64,000 bases of DNA. It comes from Acidovorax sp. 1608163 (lineage in GTDB: Bacteria; Pseudomonadota; Gammaproteobacteria; Burkholderiales; Burkholderiaceae_C). The stretch covers positions 1,615,001 through 1,679,000 of the forward strand of contig NZ_CP033069.1 in NCBI RefSeq assembly GCF_003669015.1, given 5' to 3'. The first letter of the stretch is position 1. Every line of letters begins with the position of its first letter. The position numbers and the translations under genes were made by a program. Positions 1 to 9,354 of the stretch are shown here, piece by piece. A model generated the notes under the pieces. It saw only the letters and a list, made by a program, of their open reading frames with translations. It did not search any database and was not told where the DNA came from.

Positions 1-813
1 GTTGGGTTCGCGCTTGTCCCAGGGGTACATGAAGACGCCGCCACGGGTCAGGATGCGGTGCACGTCGGCCACCATCGATGCAATCCAGCGCATGTTGAAG
101 TCCTTGCCGCGCGGGCCTTCCTTGCCTTGCAGGCATTCGTCGATGTAGCGCTTGACTGGCTCATCCCAGTGGCGCATGTTGCTCATGTTGATCGCGAATT
201 CCTTGGTGTCCTCGGGGATGCGCACGTTCTCTTGCGTCAGCACGAAGGAGCCTTGCTCGCGGTCCAGGGTGAACATGGCCACGCCGTCGCCCACCGTGAG
301 CACCAGCGTGGTTTGCGGGCCGTAGATGCAGTAGCCAGCGGCCACTTGGCGGTTGCCTGCCTGCAGGAAGTCGCCTTCCTCCACGCCACGGTCGTCATCG
401 GGCTTCTTGAGCACGCTGAAGATGGTGCCAATGCTCACGTTCACATCGATGTTGCTGGAGCCGTCCAGGGGATCGAACAACAGCAGGTATTCGCCTTGCG
501 GGTAGCGGTTGGGCACCAGGTAGATGCCGTCCATTTCTTCGGATGCCATGGCCGCCAGGTGGCCGCCCCATTCATTGGCTTCAATGAGCACTTCGTTGGC
601 GATGATGTCCAGTTTCTTCTGGACCTCGCCCTGCACGTTTTCGCTCTCGGCACTGCCGAGCACGCCGCCCAGTGCGCCCTTGTTGACGGCTTGGCTGATG
701 CCTTTGCAGGCGCGTGCCACCACTTCCAGCAGCAGGCGCAGTTGAGAGGGAATATGGCCGTCAACGCGCTGTTGTTCGACCAGGTAGCGGGTGAGGCTGA
801 TGGGTTTTGCCAT
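1..813 (-). CDS. fbp: Fructose-1,6-bisphosphatase class I, 3' end outside window
   Basis: Hydrolyses fructose-1,6-bisphosphate to fructose-6-phosphate in gluconeogenesis (cytoplasm, Mg-dependent). The reverse-strand frame starts [16 protein letters not shown] and runs 271 codons to the window edge without a stop, so roughly the last 60 residues of a ~335-residue enzyme are missing. Family landmarks are the metal-binding loop [17 protein letters not shown] (about residues 118-134) and [13 protein letters not shown] near the window edge. The start at 813 has GGAGAC-like purines upstream. It lies 15 bp downstream of pepN on the same strand, so the two may be co-transcribed. Identification is by recognised family sequence; confidence is high. 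Confidence 0.96.
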   Translation of the reverse strand, partial: MAKPISLTRYLVEQQRVDGHIPSQLRLLLEVVARACKGISQAVNKGALGGVLGSAESENVQGEVQKKLDIIANEVLIEANEWGGHLAAMASEEMDGIYLVPNRYPQGEYLLLFDPLDGSSNIDVNVSIGTIFSVLKKPDDDRGVEEGDFLQAGNRQVAAGYCIYGPQTTLVLTVGDGVAMFTLDREQGSFVLTQENVRIPEDTKEFAINMSNMRHWDEPVKRYIDECLQGKEGPRGKDFNMRWIASMVADVHRILTRGGVFMYPWDKREPN

Positions 814-828
814 GGGGAGACTCCTTGT

Positions 829-3558
829 TTATTCGGCCAGTGCGCGGTTGACGACTTCGCGCACGTCGTTGCTCAGGCCCTCGCGGGCGGCCACGCGGGC
901 GATGGCTTCGCGGGCGGCGGTGCGCCAGGGCTCGGCCAGCTTTTTCCAGCGGTCCAGTGCGCGCGCCAGGCGGGCGGCCACTTGGGGGTTGATCGCGTCC
1001 AGCTCGATCACGCGGTCGCTCCAGAACACATAGCCACCCGCATCCAGGCGGTGGAAGGCGCCGGGGTTGGCGCTGCAGTAGCTGAAGATCACGCTGCGCG
1101 CGCGGTTGGGGTTCTTGAGACTGAAGTCGGGGTGCTGCATGAGCTGGCGCACGGCGGGCAGCACGTTGCCGCCCCGGTCGGGCGCGCCCGCCTGCAGGGC
1201 AAACCACTTGTCGATGACCAGCGGCTCGTTCTTGAACAGCGCATGAAAGCGCGCCAGGGCAGGGGCTGCCAGTTCGTGGCCGCTGGCCACCAGGGCCGTG
1301 AGGGCGTTGAAGCGGTCGGTCATGTTGCCCGCGTCCTTGAAGCGCTGGTAGGCCTTGCCGGGCCACACGGCATCGCCCGTGATCTGCGCTGAGATGCACA
1401 GCATGTGCAGGGCCATGCCGCTCAAGGCGCGGCGACCGCTGGAGACGCTGTCAGGCTGGTAGCCGCCGGTGTTCTGGTGCTGCTCCCAGGCGGCTTCCCA
1501 GTCGGCGCGCAGGGCCAGCGCCAGTTCGGTGCGCATGGCTTCGCGCACGGAGTGGATGCGCTGCGGGTCCACCACGTCCAGCTGCTCGGCGATGTAGGTC
1601 TCTGACGGCAGGGTGAGCACCAACTCCTTGAAGGCGGCATCCAAGCCGGGATGGCGCAGCACAGCACGCATGGCCTCGACGAAGGCCGTGCCCAGAATTT
1701 TGGGCTCTGAAGTGGCTGTAGCGCCCGCCAAATCAGCGCTAGAAGCTATGCTATTGATAGCGATTCGCAGTGCCAGGCGCTGGCCTGCTTCCCAGCGGTT
1801 AAAGGCATCGGTGTCGTGCGCCAGCAGGGTGAGCAGCTCGGCATCCGTGTAGTCGATGTCCAGCACCACCGGGGCGCTGAAATTGCGCAGCAGCGAGGGC
1901 ACCGGGGCGCTGTCGAGGTTGGTGAAGGTGAAGGTTTGCGATGCCTCGGTTAGCACCAGCACTTGCGACAGGGCGCCAGTGACGGCCTCGCCCGTCAGCT
2001 GCAAGGGCAGGGGGGCGCCTGAGGTGCTCAGCAGGCCCAGCTCCACAGGAATGACGAACGGCTCCTTGGTCGGCTGGCCGGGCGTTGCGGGGCAGCTTTG
2101 TGACAAGGTGAGGGCGTAGCAGCGCGTGGCAGTGTCATACACCCCGGTCGCGCGCACGCGGGGCGTGCCCGCCTGGCTGTACCAGCGCTTGAACTGCGGC
2201 AGGTGCTGCGCCAGCGGGCTGGCGGGGTTGGCATCGGCTATTGATTGCACGAAGTCGTCGCAGGTCACGGCCTGGCCGTCGTGGCGCTCGAAGTACAGCT
2301 TCATGCCCTTGGCAAAACCGTCGCGGCCGACCAGGTTGTGCTGCATGCGCACGACTTCGGAGCCTTTTTCGTAGATGGTGACGGTGTAGAAGTTGTTGAT
2401 CTCGACGTAGCTGTCGGGCCGCACCGGGTGGGCCATGGGGCCCGCGTCTTCGGGGAACTGGGCGGTGCGCAGCACGCGCACGTCTTCGATGCGCTTGACG
2501 GCGCGGGCCGAGGGGCTGCCCGCCAGGTCCATGCTGAACTCCTGGTCACGGAATACGGTGAGGCCTTCCTTCAGGCTCAGCTGGAACCAGTCGCGGCAGG
2601 TCACGCGGTTGCCCGTCCAGTTGTGGAAGTACTCGTGGCCCACAACGCTTTCGATGTTGGCGAAGTCGGTGTCGGTGGCGGTGGCCTCGCTGGCCAGAAC
2701 GTACTTCGTGTTGAAGATGTTCAGGCCCTTGTTCTCCATGGCGCCCATGTTGAAGTCGCTGGTGGCGACGATCATGAAGCGCTCCAGGTCCAGCGGCAGG
2801 CCAAAGCGGGCTTCGTCCCAGGCGATGCTGGCCATCAGCGAATTCATGGCGTGCTCAGTCTTGCCCAGGTCGCCCGGGCGCACATACACCTGCAGCAGGT
2901 GGTCCGTGCCCGCGCGGGTGCGGATTTTTTGCTCGCGTGCCACCAGCTTGCCAGCCACCAGGGCGAACAGGTAGCAGGGCTTCTTGTGCGGGTCCACCCA
3001 CTTGGCAAAGTGGCGGCCGTCTTCCAGGTCACCGCTGTCCACCAGGTTGCCGTTGGAGAGCAGCACGGGGTATTGCGTCTTGTCGGCGCGCAGCGTCACG
3101 GTGTAGCTGGCCATCACATCCGGGCGGTCCAGGAAGTAGGTGATGCGGCGGAAGCCCTCGGCCTCGCACTGCGTGAAGAACGACTCGTTGCTCACATACA
3201 GGCCCATGAGCTTGGTGTTCTTGGCGGGCGCGCAGGTGGTGAAGATCTCGATGGCGCAGGGCTCGCTGCCTTCGGGCAGGTTCTCCAGCACCAGCTGGCC
3301 ACCGTCCATCTTGAACGAGGTGCCCTGGCCGTTGACGAGCACGCGCGCCAGGTTCAGGTCTTCGCCGTGCAGGCGCAGAGGTTGCGCGGCCACGTCGGGG
3401 TTGCGGCGCAGCACCATGCGGTTGAGCACGCGGGTCTTGGCAGGGTCCAGGTCGAACGTGAGCTCGACGCTGTCGATCCAGTAGGCGGGGGCGGTGTAGT
3501 TCTCGCGGTGGATGGCTACAGGCACGGCCTGTCCGTCTTCTTTAGACAGTTGCAACAT
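829..3558 (-). CDS. pepN: Aminopeptidase N (M1 family, PepN type)
   Basis: Cytoplasmic zinc metallo-aminopeptidase that removes N-terminal residues from peptides. The 909-residue product carries the exopeptidase motif GAMENKGLNIF and the zinc site HEYFHNWTGNRV followed by LKEGLTVFRDQEF, in the order and spacing of the E. coli PepN group (about 870 residues). The start has GGAGAG six bases upstream, and the first 17 bases overlap the end of the upstream HAD gene, which suggests an operon. Oddity: around residues 600-616 the coding sequence contains a degenerate copy of the genome's palindromic repeat (about 1711-1760), which would account for the extra length as an in-frame insertion. Confidence 0.96.
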   Translation of the reverse strand: MLQLSKEDGQAVPVAIHRENYTAPAYWIDSVELTFDLDPAKTRVLNRMVLRRNPDVAAQPLRLHGEDLNLARVLVNGQGTSFKMDGGQLVLENLPEGSEPCAIEIFTTCAPAKNTKLMGLYVSNESFFTQCEAEGFRRITYFLDRPDVMASYTVTLRADKTQYPVLLSNGNLVDSGDLEDGRHFAKWVDPHKKPCYLFALVAGKLVAREQKIRTRAGTDHLLQVYVRPGDLGKTEHAMNSLMASIAWDEARFGLPLDLERFMIVATSDFNMGAMENKGLNIFNTKYVLASEATATDTDFANIESVVGHEYFHNWTGNRVTCRDWFQLSLKEGLTVFRDQEFSMDLAGSPSARAVKRIEDVRVLRTAQFPEDAGPMAHPVRPDSYVEINNFYTVTIYEKGSEVVRMQHNLVGRDGFAKGMKLYFERHDGQAVTCDDFVQSIADANPASPLAQHLPQFKRWYSQAGTPRVRATGVYDTATRCYALTLSQSCPATPGQPTKEPFVIPVELGLLSTSGAPLPLQLTGEAVTGALSQVLVLTEASQTFTFTNLDSAPVPSLLRNFSAPVVLDIDYTDAELLTLLAHDTDAFNRWEAGQRLALRIAINSIASSADLAGATATSEPKILGTAFVEAMRAVLRHPGLDAAFKELVLTLPSETYIAEQLDVVDPQRIHSVREAMRTELALALRADWEAAWEQHQNTGGYQPDSVSSGRRALSGMALHMLCISAQITGDAVWPGKAYQRFKDAGNMTDRFNALTALVASGHELAAPALARFHALFKNEPLVIDKWFALQAGAPDRGGNVLPAVRQLMQHPDFSLKNPNRARSVIFSYCSANPGAFHRLDAGGYVFWSDRVIELDAINPQVAARLARALDRWKKLAEPWRTAAREAIARVAAREGLSNDVREVVNRALAE
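1711..1760. repeat. Degenerate GCGCT palindromic repeat inside pepN
   Basis: The segment reads GGCTGTAGCGCC...CAGCGCTAGAAGCTAT. It has TAGCGC/GCGCTA arms and an AGCTAT end like the intergenic repeats at 5585, 15500, 50317, 53402 and 55019. It lies in frame within pepN and encodes part of the stretch NSIASSADLAGATATS. The similarity was judged by eye, so confidence is moderate. Confidence 0.5.
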
Positions 3559-4219
3559 GGATGCTCTCCAAAAAGTCGGTGTTCATGAGTTCGGTGTAAT
3601 CGCGCACGGCGGCCAGCACATGGGGCCCCGCCAGTTGCGCGGGGCTGTGCGTGCTGCACACCGCCACGGCGCGCATGCCAGCGCGGCGGGCGGCTTCAAT
3701 GCCAAAAGGGGCGTCTTCAAAAACGATGCAGTGCTCTGGCGCCACGGCCAGCCTGCGGGCGGCTTCCAGAAAAATCGAGGGCTCCGGCTTGCCAGGCAGG
3801 CCTTCATCGCCCCGCACCACCGCCAGGGGCTGCGGCTGCATCTGCAGGCGCGACATGGCGAACTCCACGTTGTGGATGTCGCCTGCCGTGCCCACGGCCA
3901 CTTTCAGGCCGCGGCCCGCCACCTGCTGGGCAAATTGGCGAAAGCCCGCCACCTCGGCAAATTGCGGGCCAAAAAGGGCGCGGTAGATGTCTTCTTTTTC
4001 GCGGGTCAGCGCGTCGGCCTCGTCCTGAGACACCTCGCGGCCCAGCAGCTCGCGGATGCATTCGGTGCCGTTGCGCCCGGTGGTGCGCGCCATGAGGTCG
4101 GGCACATCCAGGGCCATGTCGCGGCGGCGGGCAAACTCCACCCAGGCCTTGGCGTGCCAGGGCATGGAGTCGATCATGGTGCCGTCCATGTCGAAGATGA
4201 TGGCTTGGGTGGGTGTCAT
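3542..4219 (-). CDS. HAD-superfamily phosphatase (beta-phosphoglucomutase-like)
   Basis: Cytoplasmic haloacid dehalogenase-like hydrolase of 225 residues. Motif I is FDMDGTMIDS (residues 9-18) with the nucleophile and acid/base aspartates. Motif II is VAVGTAG, the motif III lysine is in LPGKPEP, and motif IV is IVFEDAPFGIEAA. A helical cap lies between motifs I and II, as in subclass I phosphatases such as beta-phosphoglucomutase, phosphoglycolate phosphatase and YqaB. The substrate cannot be told from sequence. The gene overlaps the start of pepN by 17 bp, so translational coupling is likely. A start at 4219 with an AAAGGCGG-like site upstream is preferred. Confidence 0.88.
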   Translation of the reverse strand: MTPTQAIIFDMDGTMIDSMPWHAKAWVEFARRRDMALDVPDLMARTTGRNGTECIRELLGREVSQDEADALTREKEDIYRALFGPQFAEVAGFRQFAQQVAGRGLKVAVGTAGDIHNVEFAMSRLQMQPQPLAVVRGDEGLPGKPEPSIFLEAARRLAVAPEHCIVFEDAPFGIEAARRAGMRAVAVCSTHSPAQLAGPHVLAAVRDYTELMNTDFLESIHVATV

Positions 4220-4290
4220 GCCGCCTTTCGGGTGCGGGTTGGGTGCAAGGTGTGGGGTTCAGTGGCAGGTCAGCGGCCAGAGGGCGCGGC

Positions 4291-4314
4291 GCCCACCGCA
4301 CGCAGGCGGTGGGC
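4291..4314 (-). terminator. Hairpin after prfB
   Basis: A perfect 9-bp stem GCCCACCGC/GCGGTGGGC with a 6-base loop lies 26 bp past the prfB stop and before the HAD gene. There is no T-run on either side, so it may be an attenuating or RNA-stabilising hairpin rather than a classical terminator. Confidence 0.45.
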
Positions 4315-4340
4315 AGGGGTGGCGCCGTGCGCTGCGCCCA

Positions 4341-5445
4341 TCACACCCCTTGCTTGAGCGAGGCTTCGATGAACGCGTCCAGGTCGCCGTCCAGCACCTT
4401 TTGCGTGGCCGAGATTTCGACGTTGGTGCGCAGGTCCTTGATGCGGCTGTTGTCCAGCACATAGCTGCGAATCTGGTGTCCCCAGCCCACGTCGGTCTTG
4501 GTGTCTTCCAGCTTCTGCTGCTCTTCCATGCGCTTGCGCATTTCAAAGTCATACAGGCGGCTGCGCAGGCGCTGCCAGGCCACATCACGGTTGCTGTGCT
4601 GGCTACGGCCGTCCTGGCACTGCACCACGATGCCGGTGGGGATGTGCGTCAGGCGCACTGCCGAGTCGGTCTTGTTGATGTGCTGCCCGCCCGCGCCCGA
4701 TGCGCGGAAGGTGTCGGTGCGCACGTCGGCCGGGTTGATGTTGATCTCGATGGAGTCATCGATTTCGGGGTACACGAACAGCGACGCGAACGAGGTGTGG
4801 CGGCCGCCTGAGCTGTCGAACGGGCTCTTGCGCACCAGGCGGTGCACGCCGGTTTCGGTGCGCAGCAGGCCGAAGGCGTACTCGCCCTCGATCTTGATCG
4901 TGGCGCTCTTGATACCGGCCACGTCGCCCGGGGTTTCGTCTTCGACGGTGGCCTTGAAGCCCTTGCGCTCGGCGTACTTGAGGTACTGGCGCAGCAGCAT
5001 GCTGGCCCAGTCGCAGGCCTCGGTACCACCGGCGCCCGCTTGGATGTCGACGAAGCAGTTGAGCGGATCGGCCTCGTTGCTGAACATGCGGCGGAACTCC
5101 AGCTCTTCCACGGCCGTGCGCATCGTGGCGACTTCGGCCTCGATGGTCAGCAGGCCGGCTTCATCGCCTTCTTCCTTGCTCATCTCGTACAGCTCGGCGT
5201 TGTCGGCCAAGTCGCGGGTGAGCTTTTCCAGAGTGACGACCACGCTGGAGAGCGATTTTTGTTCCTTGCCCAACTCCTGGGCCTTCTTCGGGTCGTTCCA
5301 GACCGAAGGGTCTTCCAGCGAGGCGTTTACCGTGCGCAGGCGTTCAAATTTGGCATCGAAGTCAAAGATACCTCCGTAACTCTTGCGTGCGCAGAGCCAG
5401 GTCTTCGAGGGTGGTGCCGATGAGGTTGGTGCGTTCTGCGTCCAT
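4341..5445 (-). CDS. prfB: Peptide chain release factor 2 with programmed +1 frameshift
   Basis: RF2 recognises UGA and UAA stop codons on the ribosome and triggers peptide release. The zero frame starts [16 protein letters not shown] at 5445 and reaches an in-frame TGA after 27 codons. The main frame continues after a +1 shift for 340 more residues, giving about 367 aa against 365 in E. coli. Motifs are the anticodon-like SPF (in [10 protein letters not shown]) and the catalytic GGQ (in [14 protein letters not shown]). The slip sequence and internal Shine-Dalgarno are given separately. The product of the shift regulates itself: low RF2 favours frameshifting. A simple one-frame start upstream at 5585 is possible in the main frame but would give a non-homologous N-terminus. 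Confidence 0.96.
5361..5376 (-). promoter_or_regulatory. prfB +1 programmed frameshift site
   Basis: Read on the reverse strand the site is CGGAGGTATCTTTGAC. The Shine-Dalgarno-like GGAGG sits just upstream of the slippery CTT codon (5367-5365), which is followed by in-frame TGA (5364-5362). Shifting one base gives GAC (Asp) and enters the long RF2 frame. E. coli prfB uses the almost identical AGGGGGTATCTTTGAC. Confidence 0.95.
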
Positions 5446-5584
5446 GGTTCTTGTCCTGCGTGTTCTGTGGAATAACCCGCGATTTTCTCATGGGAAGTGA
5501 ATCCGCCCCGCCAATGTCCCCAGGAGGGCTTTGCGCCTGCACAGCCGGGGCAGGCGGCTGCCAGATGTTTCGGATGCCTTTTCA

Positions 5585-5633
5585 AAAATGATAGCTGCTA
5601 GCGCTTTATGCATAAGCGCTAGAGGCTATTTTG
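5585..5633. repeat. Intergenic palindromic repeat (GCGCTT...AAGCGC family)
   Basis: ATAGCTGCTAGCGCTTTATG followed by CATAAGCGCTAGAGGCTATTTT. It forms a GCGCTTAT/ATAAGCGC-type hairpin flanked by AGCTGCTA and GAGGCTATTTT. Located between prfB and the next reverse-strand hydrolase. Same family as the copies at 15500, 50317, 53402 and 55019. Confidence 0.8.
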
Positions 5634-5669
5634 ATGCATGGTGACTTTGCTGGTGGTTTAACTGGTGGT

Positions 5670-6578
5670 TCAGGCGGCGTCCAGAAACTGCTCCATGAGC
5701 TGTGCCACTTGCTGCGGCTGGTCGTGGTGCAGCATGTGCCCGGCGTCCTGCACGACGGCGGTGCGCGCGTCGCGCACATGGGTCAGGCGCTGGTGGTATT
5801 CGGCCAGGCTGTATTTGCCTTTCCACCACTGGCCCAGGCTGTCGTCGCTGGCCTCCACAGCCAGCACGGGGGCGGTGATGTGCTGGTAGAGGGCCAGCGC
5901 CTCGTCCAGGCGGTACAGCTGGGCGCTGGAGATCTTGTGGGCCGGGTCGCCCAGGATGGCCCACTGGCCCTGGGCATTGGGCCGTGCCCAGTGGCCCGCC
6001 AGCCATTGGGCCTTGTCTTCGGACAGGCGCGGGTTGGTTTTCATCAGGCGGCTGGCCACGCCGTCCTGGCTGTCGTAGCTTTTCAGGGCCACATCGCCCT
6101 GGTGCAGTTGCTTGATCTCGTCGATCCATTGCCCGTAGCGCCGGGGTGCTTGTTCGGGCCGCGTGGCGGGCATGCCAAAGCCTTCCAGGTTGACGAGACG
6201 GCGAATGCGCTGCGGCCGCACACCCGCATACATCATGGCCACGTTGCCACCCATGCTGTGACCCACCAGGTCCACGGCTTCGCCGGGGGCGTAATGGTCT
6301 AGCAGCAGGTCCAGGTCGGCCAGGTAGTCGGCAAACACATAGTGGTCTACCGGCGCGCCGGTGGTCAGGCCAAAGCCGCGCCAGTCGGGCGCGATGATGC
6401 GGCGCTCGCGCTGCAGCGCGTCCACCGTGAACTGGTACGACGCGCTCACGTCCATCCACCCGTGCAGCAGCACCAGCGTGGGCAGCGGACTGGTGTCGGG
6501 CCCCCAGTGGCGGACGTGGTAGTTCAGGTGGCGCAGGGCCAGTGTGCTGCTGCGCGAGGGTTTCAGGGCTTGGTACAT
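5670..6578 (-). CDS. Alpha/beta hydrolase
   Basis: Predicted serine hydrolase of 302 residues with the classic alpha/beta fold order: oxyanion motif LLHGWMD (about residues 37-43), WRGFG at 66-70, nucleophile elbow GHSMGG with Ser108, a late acid region (VEASDDS) and catalytic His in DAGHMLHHDQP near the C-terminus. No signal peptide is evident, so it is probably cytoplasmic. The reading frame stays open for 82 codons upstream, but MYQALKPSRS at 6578 matches where the fold begins. Substrate is unknown; esterase, epoxide-hydrolase-like or C-C hydrolase activity are all possible. The gene stands alone between the prfB repeat and a divergent regulator. Confidence 0.85.
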   Translation of the reverse strand: MYQALKPSRSSTLALRHLNYHVRHWGPDTSPLPTLVLLHGWMDVSASYQFTVDALQRERRIIAPDWRGFGLTTGAPVDHYVFADYLADLDLLLDHYAPGEAVDLVGHSMGGNVAMMYAGVRPQRIRRLVNLEGFGMPATRPEQAPRRYGQWIDEIKQLHQGDVALKSYDSQDGVASRLMKTNPRLSEDKAQWLAGHWARPNAQGQWAILGDPAHKISSAQLYRLDEALALYQHITAPVLAVEASDDSLGQWWKGKYSLAEYHQRLTHVRDARTAVVQDAGHMLHHDQPQQVAQLMEQFLDAA

Positions 6579-6822
6579 CGGTGCTGGGGCGATCGCGGAA
6601 AAAGTGGGGAAGGCTGGGCGGCCAGGGTGTGGCGGGATGTTACGTCGGGCACCCCGGTCTCGCAGGCGCTGGGCTGTCGCGCAGGTGGCTGGTGCAGGAC
6701 ATCCATAGGTGGACTTTCCCTCCAGCGCAATGGCATTGGGTATGGAAATTGCTGTTTTGACGCAAATCAAAGCGGTGCCCCCTGAGTGCACTGCGCCCAC
6801 CCCCGCGAAAAGGCCTTGTCGC

Positions 6823-7851
6823 ATGCTGCTTCAGCCCGCCCTGTCTCTGGACCTGTCCGCCCTGCAGCGGCGGCCGGTGTTCACGTCGTGCGCGCGGGTG
6901 GATTCGCATGACCTGGTCGCCCGCGAGTTCTCAGACCATGGTCTGAAGTGGTGCAGCGGGGCGGTGGACACCGCGCTGTCCAAGGTCCGCATCCGCCAGT
7001 TGCAGGTGTTCCTGCTGCAATACGGTGCGGAGGTCGAGATCCGCCCGCGCCCATTCGATGACTTCGTGCTGGTGCACCTGTCGCTCTCGGGCGTGGCCGA
7101 GATGGTGTCCGACGGGGTGCCCATTCGCCTGCCCGCCGGTGCCGCCGCGTTGATTGCGCCCCGGCGCAACCTGCACATGCGCTGGCAGCAGGGTGCGCGC
7201 CAGCTCATCCTGAAGGTGCCTTGCCCACTGCTGCGGGCCTGGGCGCCCGAGTCGCTGGTCAACGACACGCGCTTTGTGCACCCGCTGGTGCCCTTATCGG
7301 CCGTGCAGGGGCAGCAGTGGCACTTTCTCATGCAGTCGCTGCTGCACGTCAGCCAGCAGCCGGTAGAAAGCACCGCGCATGCCCGCTGGGTGGACCACAT
7401 GGAGAGCAATGTGGCGCTGTTCCTGGCATCGTGCGCCCAGGCCCTGCCTGTGCCTAAGCCGGGTCGTGAGCAGGGCTGTGGCGAGCCCGCAGTACCGCAG
7501 ACGGGGCTGCCAGCCGGCCACGGCAGCCTGAGCGATGCAGGGCGGCTGGACCGGCTGGACGCCTACCTGCACAGCCGCCTGAGTGCGCCCGTGGCGCTGG
7601 AAGACCTGGCCCGTGCGGCCGGGGTGAGTGTGCGGGGCCTGAACCAGCTGTGCCAGCGCCACCACGGCACATCGCCCATGGCGCTGCTGCGCAACCGGCG
7701 CCTGGATGCCGTGCGTGCGCGGCTGTTGCAGCAGCCCAGCCCGTGCGTGACCGATGCAGCGCTGGAGTTTGGCTTTGGCCACCTGGGGCGCTTTTCCAGC
7801 TACTACCGCGAGCGCTTTGGCGAGCTGCCCAGCCAGACGGCGGGCGGGTAG
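6823..7851 (+). CDS. AraC/XylS-family transcriptional regulator
   Basis: About 342 residues. The N-terminal two thirds resembles the AraC-binding-like ligand domain of aromatic-catabolism activators. The C-terminal ~100 residues hold two helix-turn-helix motifs: VALEDLARAAGVSVRGLNQL and the signature GFGHLGRFSSYYRERFGELP. It sits 200 bp upstream of, and co-directional with, a Rieske dioxygenase cluster, as AndR does with the anthranilate dioxygenase genes of Burkholderia cepacia DBO1. A role as activator of that cluster is therefore inferred. The frame is open 38 codons further upstream; the ATG at 6823 (MLLQPALSLDLSALQ) is preferred because the domain homology begins near it. No strong ribosome site decides the matter. 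Confidence 0.87.
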   Translation: MLLQPALSLDLSALQRRPVFTSCARVDSHDLVAREFSDHGLKWCSGAVDTALSKVRIRQLQVFLLQYGAEVEIRPRPFDDFVLVHLSLSGVAEMVSDGVPIRLPAGAAALIAPRRNLHMRWQQGARQLILKVPCPLLRAWAPESLVNDTRFVHPLVPLSAVQGQQWHFLMQSLLHVSQQPVESTAHARWVDHMESNVALFLASCAQALPVPKPGREQGCGEPAVPQTGLPAGHGSLSDAGRLDRLDAYLHSRLSAPVALEDLARAAGVSVRGLNQLCQRHHGTSPMALLRNRRLDAVRARLLQQPSPCVTDAALEFGFGHLGRFSSYYRERFGELPSQTAGG

Positions 7852-8052
7852 CTGCCTCTGTCTCACCTTTGCTCTATTGGTTCTTCCGCTTGGTTCTGCG
7901 CAGGGGTGGGGCTGCCGCATGCGCAGGTGATTGGCTCCCCTCCACAGATTTGCCAGAAGCGGACAGACCCAGCGCCTTGCGTGCCGATAGTGGATAGCGC
8001 CCAGGCGCCGCGATTTCTAGCATGAAGGCATCCCCATCGAAGAGGTTTGCCC

Positions 8053-9342
8053 ATGTCCGACATCCCCGTGGTCCCTGTGATTCCCATTGCGCCACCCGCA
8101 TCGCTCAAGGCGCAGCGGCTGGTGCATTTCCCGCAGCCCGACGGCTCCAGCGTGCCCTACAGCGTCTTCAGTTCGCAAGAGGTGTTCGACCGCGAGCAAG
8201 AGCGCATCTTTCGCGGCCCGGTGTGGAGCTTTCTGGGCCTGGAGGCCGAGATCCCCAACGTGGGCGACTTCAAGTCCACCTTCATCGGCGATACGCCCGT
8301 GGTGGTCACCCGCACCCCCGAGGGCCTGGCCTGCTGGGTCAACCGCTGCGCGCACCGGGGGGCCATGGTGTGCCGTGAAAAGCGCGGCAACGCCGCCAGC
8401 CACACCTGCGTGTACCACCAGTGGAGCTTTGCGGCCAATGGCGACTTGCAGGGTGTGCCGTTTCGCCGGGGCCAAAAGGGCATGGTCGGCATGCCCAAAG
8501 ACTTCAAGCCCGAAGAGCACAACCTGCACAAGCTGCGCGTGGACAGCTACAAGGGCCTGCTGTTTGCCACCTTCAGCGACCAAACCCCGCCGCTGCCCGA
8601 CTACCTGGGCGAGCAGATGCGCCCCTGGATCGACCGCATCTTCCACAAGCCCATCGTCTACCTGGGCTGCACGCGGCAATACTCCAAGTCGAACTGGAAG
8701 CTGTACTTCGAGAACGTGAAGGACCCCTACCACGCGAGCCTGCTGCACCTGTTCCACACCACGTTCAACATCTTTCGCGTGGGCATGAAGGCGCGCTCCA
8801 TTCCCGATGCCACGCACGGCCTGCACAGCATCATCACCGTGACCAAGCCCGAGGTGGACACCGACACGGCGGCGGCCTACAGCGCGCAGAACATCCGCTC
8901 GATGGACGAAGGCTTTGCGCTCGAAGAACCGGCCCTGCTGGGGCAGATCAAAGAGTTTGAAGAGATGACCACTAACCACATCCAGCCCATCTTTCCGCAG
9001 CTGGTGGTGCAGCAGATCCACAACACGCTGGTGGCCCGCCAGTTGCTGGCCAAAGGGCCCAGCAACTTTGAGCTGGTGTTCCATTTCTTCGGCTACGAAG
9101 ACGACACGCCCGAGCTGCGCGAACTGCGCCTGTTGCAGGCCAACCTGGTGGGGCCTGCGGGCTACATCTCGATGGAAGACACCGAGGCCACCGAACTGGT
9201 GCAGCGCGGCACCGCGCGCGATGGCGACAAGCACTCCTACATCGCCATGGCGCGCGAGGCCCCCGAGCAGCAAGACACCGTGATCACCGAAAACCTGATC
9301 CGCCGCTTTTGGGTGGGCTACCAAAAGCTCATGGGCTATTGA
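8053..9342 (+). CDS. Aromatic ring-hydroxylating dioxygenase, large (alpha) subunit
   Basis: Catalytic alpha subunit of a three-component Rieske non-haem iron oxygenase (429 residues). The Rieske [2Fe-2S] ligands are C99-x-H101 and C119-x2-H122 (CAHRG and CVYHQW). The mononuclear iron site follows as D224-x2-H227-x4-H232 in KDPYHASLLHLFH. Length and details such as GDLQGVPFRRG and GMPKDFK resemble salicylate-5-hydroxylase (NagG) and anthranilate 1,2-dioxygenase (AndAc), so a carboxylated aromatic (anthranilate, salicylate or relative) is the likely substrate; this is inference. ATG at 8053 is preferred over TTG at 8047 because AGAGG lies seven bases before it. First gene of a run with small subunit, ferredoxin and ABC transporter. 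Confidence 0.93.
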   Translation: MSDIPVVPVIPIAPPASLKAQRLVHFPQPDGSSVPYSVFSSQEVFDREQERIFRGPVWSFLGLEAEIPNVGDFKSTFIGDTPVVVTRTPEGLACWVNRCAHRGAMVCREKRGNAASHTCVYHQWSFAANGDLQGVPFRRGQKGMVGMPKDFKPEEHNLHKLRVDSYKGLLFATFSDQTPPLPDYLGEQMRPWIDRIFHKPIVYLGCTRQYSKSNWKLYFENVKDPYHASLLHLFHTTFNIFRVGMKARSIPDATHGLHSIITVTKPEVDTDTAAAYSAQNIRSMDEGFALEEPALLGQIKEFEEMTTNHIQPIFPQLVVQQIHNTLVARQLLAKGPSNFELVFHFFGYEDDTPELRELRLLQANLVGPAGYISMEDTEATELVQRGTARDGDKHSYIAMAREAPEQQDTVITENLIRRFWVGYQKLMGY

Positions 9343-9354
9343 GGAAACACCGCC

